Notes under the pieces: generated by a model
What the model was told of the DNA's origin: nothing
Databases searched by the model: none
Seen by the model: the letters and a program-made list of their open reading frames with translations, nothing else
Position numbers and translations under genes: made by a program
In this document: piece after piece, positions 8,222 through 16,666 of the stretch
Layout: each line of letters opens with the position of its first letter
Numbering within the stretch: position 1 is the stretch's first letter
Assembly: GCF_012933555.1 (NCBI RefSeq)
Contig: NZ_JABBPK010000001.1
Span: 2,520,001 to 2,584,000, forward strand
Source of the DNA: Niallia alba
Lineage (GTDB): Bacteria; Bacillota; Bacilli; Bacillales; Cytobacillaceae
Reading direction: 5' to 3'
DNA length: 64,000 nucleotides

Positions 8222-9640
8222 ATGAAACGAATAATCCTTATTTTATTTATTCTTTTTATCATTATCTATAGTGGTACGATTTACTATCATTTAAAAAAAT
8301 CTTTGCCAAATGGAATGTCAATAGAAGGAGATATTCATCAAGTAGAGGATGTAGAGCTTTTGACAGATCTAACGTATAAAAATAAGCAAAATGAAAGAAT
8401 AGTGGAACATGAAATAGTCGATTCTATGATAAAAGAGGTACAAAATGCGAATGAGTTTATTGTAATCGATATGTTTTTATTTAATAAAGACACAAATAAA
8501 GACCAAGAATATCCACGACTAGTTGAAAAGTTTACAGAAGTTTTAATAAAGAAAAAACAAGAAATGCCCTCTATCGATATTGTATTTCTAACAGATAAAA
8601 TTAATACCGTGTATGGTTCCTATAATTCAGAGGAATTTAATAAGTTAAAGGATGCCGGGGTAAAAGTGATCGAAACAGATGTCAAAGCTTTACGAGATTC
8701 TAATCCGCTCTATTCTGGTTTTTGGCGAATGTTTGGACAATGGGTAAAAACAGGCGGTGATGGTCATCTACCAAACTTACTTGCTAACAGTGCTCCAAAG
8801 GTTACTACTTTATCGTATTTAGAATTATTAAATGTAAAAGCGAACCATCGAAAACTAGTAATTACCGAGAAATCAGCGATTATATCGAGTGGTAATATTC
8901 ATAATGCTAGCGGGTATCACTCAAATATTGCATTTAAAGTAAACGGAAATATTATTAACGACTTGCTCCAAAGTGAAGAAAGTACAGCCAGACTGAATGA
9001 AACGCTAAATCTGCCTCGGATAAAAATCCAGGAAGAATCAAAGGCTGAGGTGAAAATTCAAATATTAACGGAAGGAAAAATAGGCAAGCATGTGTTAAAA
9101 GAAATCAAGAATACAGAGAAAAGCGATTCGATTTGGATCGGGATGCTTTATTTAGCAGATCGAAAAGTAATGAATGAAATAAAAGCAGCAGCTCAAAGAG
9201 AGGTAAATATTTATTTAGTATTAGACCCAAATCAAAATTCATTTGGAAATAAAAAAGCTGGATTGCCAAATATTCCTGTTGTGGCAGAACTAAGAAAAGC
9301 GCAAGCAGAAAAATACATTCATATAAAATGGTACAACACTGGAAAAGAGCAGTTTCATCCGAAAATAGTGCTAATAGAAAGAAATAGCGAAAATACGATT
9401 ATCAATGGCTCTGCAAATCTGACTCGAAGAAATCTATATGATTTTAATTTAGAAACAGATATTAAAATCATGGCTAGTAAAAACACGAAGGTAATGAAAG
9501 ATACAAAAGCGTATTTTCAAAAATTGTGGACAAATGATGGTGCAGAATTTACGAAAGATGTAGATACCAAAAGCAATCTACCTTTATTTCGTTATATTAT
9601 CTATCGTCTGCAAGGCTTTTTAGGGTTTACGACTTATTAA
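8222..9640 (+). CDS. Membrane-anchored phospholipase D-superfamily protein
   Basis: The 472-residue protein begins with one transmembrane anchor (residues 3-23) and then two PLD repeats. The first catalytic-type motif is H209-R-K211-LVIT-E216 followed by SSGN; the second is H379-P-K381-IVLI-E386 followed by INGSANLT. In both, the Asp of the usual HxKxxxxD is replaced by Glu, while the downstream SxN elements are intact. Cardiolipin synthase-like or phosphodiesterase activity is possible, but bona fide Cls proteins usually have two N-terminal transmembrane segments and HKD motifs. It is flanked by intergenic gaps and seems monocistronic. Confidence 0.7.
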   Translation: MKRIILILFILFIIIYSGTIYYHLKKSLPNGMSIEGDIHQVEDVELLTDLTYKNKQNERIVEHEIVDSMIKEVQNANEFIVIDMFLFNKDTNKDQEYPRLVEKFTEVLIKKKQEMPSIDIVFLTDKINTVYGSYNSEEFNKLKDAGVKVIETDVKALRDSNPLYSGFWRMFGQWVKTGGDGHLPNLLANSAPKVTTLSYLELLNVKANHRKLVITEKSAIISSGNIHNASGYHSNIAFKVNGNIINDLLQSEESTARLNETLNLPRIKIQEESKAEVKIQILTEGKIGKHVLKEIKNTEKSDSIWIGMLYLADRKVMNEIKAAAQREVNIYLVLDPNQNSFGNKKAGLPNIPVVAELRKAQAEKYIHIKWYNTGKEQFHPKIVLIERNSENTIINGSANLTRRNLYDFNLETDIKIMASKNTKVMKDTKAYFQKLWTNDGAEFTKDVDTKSNLPLFRYIIYRLQGFLGFTTY

Positions 9641-9704
9641 ATACAACTAATATTTTTTTGAGATTTTCAAATAATAGTACTAGCTATTAATAGGAGGGAA
9701 CATC

Positions 9705-10712
9705 ATGAAACAGAAAGAGATTATAACTTCATCGGAGCTTGCGACACTATGGATGACCTATCAAGAAAAAACAATGTTTCTTCGTATGGTTGAATATTTT
9801 CATGCTGTTAATGAAGATAAGAAAGAACAAAATTTTTATGAAAGCCATTTAAATAGATTATCCAAAGAGATAAAGAAAATAGAAGCGATTTTGCAAGCAG
9901 AAGGAGCAGTTGTTCCAAACGGGTTTTCTGAACAAGATGTAAATAAACAGGCTCCACCTTTGTTTCAGCCGACATTCGCATTACAAATAATGCGAATATT
10001 AGCAGAAATTGGAATGGGGCTACATGCTATCCATTTGGCAAGATCTTATCGGAAAGATATTATCCGTTTATTCCAAGAATTATCTGCTACGACGCAGCAT
10101 TGTTACGAGGAATGTACAGAACTATTAATTGAAAAAGGGGCATTAAGCTGTCCTCCCCAAGTTTCGATGCCAGAGCAAGTGGATATGGTAGTAAATACTC
10201 AATATTTAAAAGGTACCAATATATTTGGCAATAAAAGAGTCTTAAATACAGTGGAAATTTCCTTTCTTTATCAATCGATTGAAAGTAATAGCATCGGTCA
10301 ACAATTAATTACTGGTTTTGCTCAAGTAACAAAAGATCCTGAGCTGAAAAAATTCTTTACGCAAGGAAAAGAACTTTCGAAAAAAATTATTACGAAGCTT
10401 TCCAAGAAATTGATGGATGATGATATTCAAATACCGCTAGCTTGGGTAGGAAGTCCAACTGTTTCAACGATTGCTCCTTTTTCTGATAAATTAATGCTGT
10501 ATTGTATTAGCCTATTCTGTAGTTTCGGACTTGGTAGTAACGCTATTGGAACAACATTTAGTTTGCGGAAGGACCTGCCATCTACTTTAATTCCACTTAT
10601 TACGAATATCTATGATTATGGCGTACAAGGAGCAGAACTAATGGCGAAAAAAGGATATACGGAAGAGCCGCCAGGAATGGAAAATCGCAAAAATATCATT
10701 AATAAAAAATAA
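9705..10712 (+). CDS. DUF3231-family (coat F-like) protein
   Basis: The 335-residue protein consists of two related four-helix segments of about 160 residues, the arrangement of the DUF3231 family in Bacillus. Typical landmarks are a PPQVSMPEQVD-like linker in the middle, LNTVEISFLYQSIESNSIGQQL, and VGSPTVSTIAPFSDKLMLYCISLF in the second half. Some members resemble ferritin-like spore coat F domains. Function is unknown, with spore or stress roles often assumed. A TAGGAGGG site precedes the ATG. No operon partner is evident. Confidence 0.8.
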   Translation: MKQKEIITSSELATLWMTYQEKTMFLRMVEYFHAVNEDKKEQNFYESHLNRLSKEIKKIEAILQAEGAVVPNGFSEQDVNKQAPPLFQPTFALQIMRILAEIGMGLHAIHLARSYRKDIIRLFQELSATTQHCYEECTELLIEKGALSCPPQVSMPEQVDMVVNTQYLKGTNIFGNKRVLNTVEISFLYQSIESNSIGQQLITGFAQVTKDPELKKFFTQGKELSKKIITKLSKKLMDDDIQIPLAWVGSPTVSTIAPFSDKLMLYCISLFCSFGLGSNAIGTTFSLRKDLPSTLIPLITNIYDYGVQGAELMAKKGYTEEPPGMENRKNIINKK

Positions 10713-10814
10713 AGATTTTCTTGTATAATGGGTCCATTGCATTTTACTTATCAGTAATTGGAAATAGTGCTATGATATACCTTATAAATGAACTTGTAAG
10801 GGAGATGCGCTATA

Positions 10815-11963
10815 GTGACTGGATTTTTTAGATCGGAAACAAATTTTACGAATAGATTAACAGAATTGTTTGAAATGAGTAAAAAATTTTCGGAAAGAGC
10901 GAAGGAAGTGGATGAAAATGCATCTTTTCCTTTTGAAAATATTAAAGAATTACAGGAATCTGGTTACACCAGTTTAACGATACCTAAAAAGTATGGCGGA
11001 CAAGAACTGTCTTTATATGAATTAGTTAGGCTACAAGAAGTGATTGCTCAAGGGGATGGTTCAACTGCTTTATCGATTGGCTGGCATATGGGAGTTGTTC
11101 GAAATATTTATGAGGCAAACTGGGATAAGGATATGCTAAAAGAGGTGTATCAGCCATTGCTAAATGGTGCTTTAATAAATGGAGCTGCAACAGAACCACA
11201 AACTGGAAGTCCAACAAGAGGTGGAAAACCACAAACAATAGCAGAAAAGAAAGGCGAAAATTGGGTTATAAATGGACATAAATCTTTTACCACGATGTCA
11301 CCAGTTTTAGATTATTTTCTCGTTACGGCATCCATTAAGGATACAGAGGATGTTGGGAACTTCCTTATCCCTAAAGAAAGAGATGGGATTCGCATTGAAA
11401 ACACTTGGGATAGCATTGCTTTAAGAGGGACTGGTAGTAATGATGTATATTTTGAAGAAGTAGAAATTCCCGCTCGTTATTTTGTAGAAAAATTAGAAAA
11501 ACGAAAAAAAGTCAATCCGTGGCTTTTGCACATTCCAGCATGCTATCTGGGAATTGCAGGTGCAGCACAAAAAGAAGCAGTCGCTTTTGCAAAAAATTAT
11601 TCTCCTAATAGCATCAAAGGGACCATTAGTGACATTCCAAGCGTACGAACAAAAATTGGTGAAATCGAATTGAAAATGCAAACTGCCAAACACTTTTTAT
11701 ATTCCGTTAGTAAAAAATGGGATGAATCAGACAAGGAACAACAATTTCAATTACTCCCAGAATTAAGTGCTGTAAAATTAGTTGTAACGAATACAGCAAT
11801 CGAAGTAGTAGATATTGCCATGCGCATCGTCGGCGCACGTAGTTTGTCCGCCAAAAGTCCACTGCAACGATACTATCGAGATGTGCGAGCTGGATTACAT
11901 AACCCACCAATGGATGATATGACAATCGAACAACTTGCCGTTAAATCTTTAAATCAATTTTAA
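10815..11963 (+). CDS. Acyl-CoA dehydrogenase family flavoprotein
   Basis: A 382-residue acyl-CoA dehydrogenase fold: N-terminal helical domain with GYTSLTIPKKYGGQELSLYE, a middle beta domain with ATEPQTGSP and the substrate/FAD motif INGHKSFTTMSP, and a C-terminal helical domain with IVGARSLSAKSPLQRYYRDVRAGLHNPP. The middle domain resembles SfnB/DszC-like or broad acyl-CoA dehydrogenases more than the classical short-chain enzymes, and the usual catalytic Glu is not obvious, so the reaction remains open. The start is GTG after AAGGGAGATG. No beta-oxidation partner genes are adjacent. Confidence 0.75.
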   Translation: MTGFFRSETNFTNRLTELFEMSKKFSERAKEVDENASFPFENIKELQESGYTSLTIPKKYGGQELSLYELVRLQEVIAQGDGSTALSIGWHMGVVRNIYEANWDKDMLKEVYQPLLNGALINGAATEPQTGSPTRGGKPQTIAEKKGENWVINGHKSFTTMSPVLDYFLVTASIKDTEDVGNFLIPKERDGIRIENTWDSIALRGTGSNDVYFEEVEIPARYFVEKLEKRKKVNPWLLHIPACYLGIAGAAQKEAVAFAKNYSPNSIKGTISDIPSVRTKIGEIELKMQTAKHFLYSVSKKWDESDKEQQFQLLPELSAVKLVVTNTAIEVVDIAMRIVGARSLSAKSPLQRYYRDVRAGLHNPPMDDMTIEQLAVKSLNQF

Positions 11964-12006
11964 TAAACATAATAAAAAATGATTGTTTTTAAAAGCAATC
12001 ATGTAT

Positions 12007-12110
12007 AATCGTAGTCAAATCACATGCTATAAAGAAAATGAGGGGTTTACTGCCCTTTTAGAGTTGGATAAATAGAGGCCATTTGACTACGATTTTTAAT
12101 TTTTTTCGAT
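12007..12110 (+). ncRNA. Possible structured RNA or long-stem terminator
   Basis: AATCGTAGTCAAAT (12007-12020) and ATTTGACTACGATT (12081-12094) form a perfect long-range stem of about 14 bp, enclosing smaller pairings (CTAT/ATAG and AGGG/CCCT), and the right arm runs into a T-rich stretch (TTTTTAATTTTTTT). The shape, a closing stem enclosing a branched interior and ending in a T tract, could be a small RNA with its terminator or an unusual terminator of the acyl-CoA dehydrogenase gene. I do not recognise a known riboswitch consensus in it. Confidence 0.4.
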
Positions 12111-12140
12111 ATTATTATTTAATTAATCATTCATTCATTA

Positions 12141-12183
12141 CTAGTTAATCCAAAATGATGAAAATGGATTAACTAGCCTTTTT
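12141..12183 (+). terminator. Hairpin at the 3' end of the small membrane peptide gene
   Basis: CTAGTTAATCCA (12141-12152) pairs perfectly with TGGATTAACTAG (12165-12176), followed on the plus strand by CCTTTTTC. It overlaps the stop codon of the minus-strand peptide gene, so it may also stabilise that mRNA's 3' end. Confidence 0.5.
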
Positions 12184-12330
12184 CAAATTAGCTTTCATTC
12201 TATACTTTCTGTAAAGGCTTAGGAAATAAGTTTCTATTCGAAAAGCACCGTTTATGTATCTTTTTACCCCTAAGACTACTAGCTCTTCTAGTAAAATAAA
12301 AAATAGAATTGCATAAATAACAACTGCCAT
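12169..12330 (-). CDS. Small single-span membrane peptide, unknown function
   Basis: A 53-residue frame whose first 20 residues are almost purely hydrophobic (AVVIYAILFFILLEELVVLG), followed by a basic, Tyr- and Arg-rich tail ending MKANLKKAS. The start is well supported: AAGGAGGG lies 10 bases before the ATG. A hydrophobic N terminus with a cationic tail is common among type I toxins and among small membrane-protein modulators. I do not recognise the family. Transcription runs toward the structured element at 12007-12110, which reads the other way. Confidence 0.55.
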   Translation of the reverse strand: MAVVIYAILFFILLEELVVLGVKRYINGAFRIETYFLSLYRKYRMKANLKKAS

Positions 12331-12601
12331 AGTAAATTTCCCTCCTTATCCCTCTCTTCCTTTTTTTCTTGCAATCCAAACAATGTATTATCATAAATAA
12401 TATGAACATTTGTACTTTTAAGAACATAATTATAAGAAGAAAATAGCAATAAACAAAATAACACGAAACGATTGAAAAATTAACAGAAATAACGCATAAT
12501 CATATTTTGAATAATTATTTTATTAAAAGGACTCTTCTTATATAATGAAGTGTTTTTACCCGTAGAGAGATATAAAATACCACTATAAAGGGAGATGGAA
12601 A

Positions 12602-13471
12602 ATGAAAATAAGAGTTTCTGCCGTACAGTACAAGTTGGAAAACATTAAGTCCTTTGAAGAATTTGCAAAACAATGTGAGCATTACGTTCGAACAGCCCTT
12701 GAATTTGGCGCGGAATTTGTTTTATTTCCTGAATTTTTTACGACGCAGCTTTTATCCATAGGCGATGAAAATAACGCTTTAACAATAAATGAATTACCTG
12801 GATTTACTGAACAATATCAGGATTTGTTTAGATCATTTGCTGTTCAAACCGGCATGCATATTATCGGTGGAACTCATGTTATTCGCAGAGAAGATAAATT
12901 GTATAATGTAGCTCATCTGTTTTATCCAGATGGCAGAATAGAAGAACAGGCAAAGCTTCATATTACGCCTACAGAGGTTTATGAATGGAATATGGAAAAA
13001 GGTGATTCTTTCCGCATATTTGATACAGAAAAAGGAAAAGTCGCGATCCTCACATGTTATGACATTGAATTTCCAGAAATTGTTCGCATGGCAAAAGCAA
13101 AAGGAGCAGATGTTATTTTTTGTCCTTCTTGTACAGATGACCGCCATGGTTTTCATCGTGTCCGTTATACTTGTCATGCAAGAGCAATTGAAAACCAGGT
13201 TTATGTAGTTGTAACAGGAACAGTCGGTACACTAACAAACGTAGACTTTATGCGTGCAAATTTTGGGCAGGCAGCTGTTATTACGCCAAACGATATTCCA
13301 TTTCCTCCACAAGGAATACTTGTCGAGGGTGAACTTAATAATGATATGGTTGTCACTGCAGACTTAGATCTTTCTTTATTATATGAAGTAAGAGAGAAAG
13401 GCTCTGTAACAACTTGGAGAGATAGAAGAACAGATCTATATCCTGATTGGAATTCGACTGTGGAAGGATGA
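12602..13471 (+). CDS. Carbon-nitrogen hydrolase (nitrilase superfamily)
   Basis: The 289-residue enzyme carries the Glu-Lys-Cys triad of the nitrilase superfamily: Glu44 in LFPEFFTT, Lys119 in QAKLHITP, and Cys153 in ILTCYDIEFPE. Members hydrolyse amides, carbamyl groups or nitriles; the substrate cannot be told from sequence alone. It overlaps the start of the following GNAT gene, suggesting translational coupling. In B. subtilis YhcX an acetyltransferase domain and a nitrilase domain are fused in the order GNAT-nitrilase; here they are separate genes in the reverse order. A GGGAG site precedes the ATG. Confidence 0.85.
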   Translation: MKIRVSAVQYKLENIKSFEEFAKQCEHYVRTALEFGAEFVLFPEFFTTQLLSIGDENNALTINELPGFTEQYQDLFRSFAVQTGMHIIGGTHVIRREDKLYNVAHLFYPDGRIEEQAKLHITPTEVYEWNMEKGDSFRIFDTEKGKVAILTCYDIEFPEIVRMAKAKGADVIFCPSCTDDRHGFHRVRYTCHARAIENQVYVVVTGTVGTLTNVDFMRANFGQAAVITPNDIPFPPQGILVEGELNNDMVVTADLDLSLLYEVREKGSVTTWRDRRTDLYPDWNSTVEG

Positions 13472-14145
13472 GGAATGTGATCCACAGTGAATTTTTTCTT
13501 TATGATGCTGATATTCCAATTTGTTGTACTGTAAGAAATTATCAGGAAAAAGATTTTAAAGAATTAATTGCTATTCAATCAGAATGTTTTCCAGCGCCTT
13601 TTCCAGAAGAATTATGGTGGAATGTTGAGCAATTATCCAGTCATCTTGCCCATTTTCCAGAAGGAGCAATTTGTGTGGAAGTTAGTGGAGAACTTGCTGG
13701 TTCTTTAACCTGTCTGCGTGTCTCTTATGATTCTAAGACTCCTATTCATACATGGGAGGACATAACAAATAATGGATATATCTCAACACATGATGAACAA
13801 GGAAATGCATTATATGTTGTAGATATTAGCATTCGACCTAAATTCCGAAAACTTGGTCTAGGAAAAGTTCTCATGCAAAGCACCTACTATTTAGTCATAG
13901 AATTAGGCTTGGATCGATTGCTTGGTGGCGGTAGAATGCCAGGCTATAAAAAATATGCTAAAGACCTTACCGCAGATGCCTATTTGAAAGAGGTTATGTC
14001 AGGACATATAAAAGATCCTGTTATTTCTTTTCTGTTACGATGTGGCAGAATGCCAGTTACTGTATTGCCAAATTATTTAGAAGATGAAGATTCATTGAAT
14101 TATGCTGTTTTAATGGAATGGAATAACCCATTCCAGCAAAATTAA
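13468..14145 (+). CDS. GNAT-family N-acetyltransferase coupled to the nitrilase
   Basis: About 225 residues with a GNAT fold: TVRNYQEKDFKELIAIQSECFP at the N terminus, the beta4 strand LYVVDISIRP and the acetyl-CoA loop KFRKLGLGKVLMQS. The C-terminal part (VISFLLRCGRMPVTVLPNYLEDEDSLNYAVLMEWNNPF) resembles the acetyltransferase half of YhcX. The ATG at 13468 overlaps the nitrilase stop codon (ATGA). A GTG at 13477 has better spacing to GGAAGGATGAGG and may be the true start. It ends before a strong terminator, so the two genes make a two-gene operon. Confidence 0.75.
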   Translation: MRNVIHSEFFLYDADIPICCTVRNYQEKDFKELIAIQSECFPAPFPEELWWNVEQLSSHLAHFPEGAICVEVSGELAGSLTCLRVSYDSKTPIHTWEDITNNGYISTHDEQGNALYVVDISIRPKFRKLGLGKVLMQSTYYLVIELGLDRLLGGGRMPGYKKYAKDLTADAYLKEVMSGHIKDPVISFLLRCGRMPVTVLPNYLEDEDSLNYAVLMEWNNPFQQN

Positions 14146-14159
14146 ATATCTAGCAAAGA

Positions 14160-14219
14160 TGCCTTACTTAGCTATTTGATATTACTGGAATTATCAATAG
14201 CTAAGTAAGGCATATTTTT
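14160..14219. terminator. Terminator after the nitrilase/GNAT pair
   Basis: A perfect 17-bp stem, TGCCTTACTTAGCTATT (14160-14176) with its complement at 14196-14212, followed by TATTTTTA. Confidence 0.9.
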
Positions 14220-14322
14220 ATTTGGATTTTGCGAATATCGGTATTTTGCCTAGTAACCAATGTTGGAAATAGTTTTCAATCTACTCGAAATAATAAAATT
14301 ATACAGGAACGAAAAATAATGA

Positions 14323-14379
14323 TTGACATGTAATTAATTTAGTTCTATATTATTAAGTGCTTAATAGTTAACTACTTAA
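14323..14379 (+). promoter_or_regulatory. Promoter and probable MarR operator
   Basis: TTGACA (14323-14328), 17 bases, TATATT (14346-14351) make a near-consensus promoter. Immediately after the -10 come two adjacent palindromes, TTAAGTGCTTAA (14353-14364) and TAGTTAACTA (14365-14374), followed by CTTAA. AT-rich palindromes over the transcription start are typical MarR operators, so autorepression of the MarR-MFS operon is likely. Confidence 0.65.
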
Positions 14380-14419
14380 ATATTAATTAGTAAAATGTTT
14401 AGGAAAGGATGGGGGATAA

Positions 14420-14839
14420 GTGCGGAATGGCGAAGAGCTTTTTGAAGTTGCAGCAATGTTTGGCACATTTATCAAAAATATCACAAGTGAATTTAACAAA
14501 AATAGCAATGATTTAAATATTACTCAATATAAATTACTCTTTCATCTTGATAAAGAAGGAGCTCAAAATGTTTCCGATCTTGCCAAAAGCGTGCACATTA
14601 CAAATGCTGCGGTAACTAGTATTACAGATCAATTACTTGCCGATGACTATATAACAAAAGTGCGATCTCAATCAGATCGCAGGGTAGTTAATATTACCAT
14701 TACAGAAAAGGGAAGAAATATAGTAAATAATATGAAAAAAGAGCAGCAGAATAAAATGAAAGAACATTTTCGCAAACTGACAGAAGAAGATATTCAACAC
14801 TTGAAACGAATCTTTACATTATTAAACGAGAACTTTTAA
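14420..14839 (+). CDS. MarR-family transcriptional regulator
   Basis: A 139-residue winged-helix protein. The recognition-helix region reads NVSDLAKSVHITNAAVTSITDQLLADDYI and the wing VRSQSDRRVVNITITEKG, both canonical for MarR. The GTG start follows AAGGATGGGGG. It lies 28 bases before a multidrug-type MFS transporter, the usual pairing in which the regulator represses itself and the pump until a ligand is bound. Palindromes over its own transcription start support this. The inducer is unknown. Confidence 0.9.
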   Translation: MRNGEELFEVAAMFGTFIKNITSEFNKNSNDLNITQYKLLFHLDKEGAQNVSDLAKSVHITNAAVTSITDQLLADDYITKVRSQSDRRVVNITITEKGRNIVNNMKKEQQNKMKEHFRKLTEEDIQHLKRIFTLLNENF

Positions 14840-14867
14840 CAATTTCATAAAGAAAAGAGAGAATGCA

Positions 14868-16487
14868 ATGGAACATTTAACACAAAAGAAAAAATTATCA
14901 ATTATGATTGCCATTATGGCAGCGATGTTTTTTGCAGCGATTAACCAAACAATTGTTAGTACTGCAATGCCAAAAATTATTTCCATTTTAGATGGCATGG
15001 ACTATTATACATGGACAATAAATATTTACATGCTTACATCTACAATAGCTACTGTCCTAGTTGGAAAGCTGTCTGATATGTATGGACGTAAGCCTTTCTT
15101 ATTAATCGGAATCTTATTATTTATGGTTGGTGCTTTCTTAACAGGTACTTCCAATGATGTATTCCAATTTATTGCATATCGTGGTATCCAGGGGATTGGT
15201 GCTGGTATTATTCAATCTTCTGCCTTTACAGCAGTTGGAGATTTATTTCCGCCACGAGAACGTGGTAAATGGATGGGCTTATTAACAGCCGTATTTGGCT
15301 TCTCCAGCGTACTTGGGCCTCTTCTAGGGGGATATTTAGTTGATCATCTAGATTGGCATTGGTTATTCTGGATCTTCTTACCAATCGGTATTATTGCTTT
15401 TGGTATGATTACGGTATTATTCCCTAAAGTAGAGGGAACTGGAAAACAAAGTATTGACTATTTAGGATCCTTATTTATGACGGTTGCTATTGTTCCACTA
15501 TTATTAGCTTTCTCATGGGCAGGAACAGAGTATGCATGGGGTTCTGCACAAATTTTAGGCTTAATTGCTACTAGTATTGTTTTCGCCTTTGTCTTTGTTT
15601 TTGTAGAAACGAAAGCGAAGAATCCAATATTACCTTTACATCTTTTTAAAAATAATATCGTGACAGTTTCTAATCTTATTGGTTTTATTATGAACTTTGG
15701 AATGATGGGGGCTATGATATATCTATCTTTCTTTGTTCAAGGTGTACTAGGTATTTCACCTACTTACGCTGGTTATGTAACGATGCCAATGTCCATCGTT
15801 ATGGTTATCTCCAGTACAATTATTGGTCAGTTAATTTCAAAAACTGGGAAATATAAACACTTTGCATTAATTGGAGTACCAACTATGATTGCTGGTATGG
15901 CAATTATGATCTTTATGAACAGTGTTCCTATGGCGATTTTAAGTATGATTGTCTTTGGATTAGGTCTTGGTATTGGTATGCCAGTATTTTCAATTGCTAC
16001 ACAAAATGCGGTTTCTCATAAAGAGTTAGGAGTAGTAACGGCTTCTACTCAGTTATTCCGTAACTTAGGTGGTACAATTGGTATCGCCGTGATGGGAACG
16101 GTTATGGCTAACAATTTAAAAACAAACTTACAAGACACGATGCAAAATTCGCCTGTGGTGAAGGATTTGGCAACATTGGATCCAAAAGTGACAGAGCAAA
16201 TCGTTGGTTTTGCCAATCCACAAGCTTTAATGAATAAACCATTACTTGAACAAACAGAAGCAAACCTTCCAGCAGATGTTCAACCGATATTTGCGCAAAT
16301 GATTCAGGGAATTAGAGATGCGTTAGGTGATACATTATCAACTGTATTCTTAACTGGAACGATCGTATTAGTTGTTGCCTTTTTATTAGTGTTTTTCTTA
16401 AAGGAAATTCCACTACGTACATCAAACCAAGCTTCTCCTGAAGGAGAGAAGGAAGAAGATATCGTTCTTGATAGACAAAATTCATAA
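14868..16487 (+). CDS. MFS drug:H+ antiporter, DHA2 (EmrB/QacA) family
   Basis: The 539-residue protein has 14 predicted transmembrane helices, as expected for the DHA2 group. Motif A (GKLSDMYGRKPF) lies in the loop between helices 2 and 3, and motif C (GFSSVLGPLLGGYL) in helix 5. The N-terminal QTIVSTAMPKI segment is typical. A soluble loop precedes the last helix, as in related Bacillus pumps, and the tail is acidic. The substrate is unknown. It is cotranscribed with the upstream marR gene and followed by a terminator. Confidence 0.9.
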   Translation: MEHLTQKKKLSIMIAIMAAMFFAAINQTIVSTAMPKIISILDGMDYYTWTINIYMLTSTIATVLVGKLSDMYGRKPFLLIGILLFMVGAFLTGTSNDVFQFIAYRGIQGIGAGIIQSSAFTAVGDLFPPRERGKWMGLLTAVFGFSSVLGPLLGGYLVDHLDWHWLFWIFLPIGIIAFGMITVLFPKVEGTGKQSIDYLGSLFMTVAIVPLLLAFSWAGTEYAWGSAQILGLIATSIVFAFVFVFVETKAKNPILPLHLFKNNIVTVSNLIGFIMNFGMMGAMIYLSFFVQGVLGISPTYAGYVTMPMSIVMVISSTIIGQLISKTGKYKHFALIGVPTMIAGMAIMIFMNSVPMAILSMIVFGLGLGIGMPVFSIATQNAVSHKELGVVTASTQLFRNLGGTIGIAVMGTVMANNLKTNLQDTMQNSPVVKDLATLDPKVTEQIVGFANPQALMNKPLLEQTEANLPADVQPIFAQMIQGIRDALGDTLSTVFLTGTIVLVVAFLLVFFLKEIPLRTSNQASPEGEKEEDIVLDRQNS

Positions 16488-16501
16488 AGACATACTAAAT
16501 T

Positions 16502-16541
16502 GGCTGTTTTCCAAAATTCTGGGAGACAGCCTTCTTATTTT
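16502..16541 (+). terminator. Terminator after the MFS gene
   Basis: GGCTGT (16502-16507) pairs with ACAGCC (16526-16531) with further CC/GG pairing inside, followed by TTCTTATTTT. Confidence 0.7.
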
Positions 16542-16666
16542 ATGTAGAATAATGGGGGAGAAACTATTATTGTGGATATTTTGTTACAATCAGAAGTTTT
16601 CTCGCACAACCTTTTTTCTGTTATAATAAAGTATAGTAATTGAATGAAAAAAAGTAGGGATGTTAA

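Noticed and set aside
12004-12009. TATAAT as the promoter of the structured element at 12007
   Set aside because: Transcription would start near 12016, inside the left arm of the long stem, and the -35 spacing is only 15 bases.
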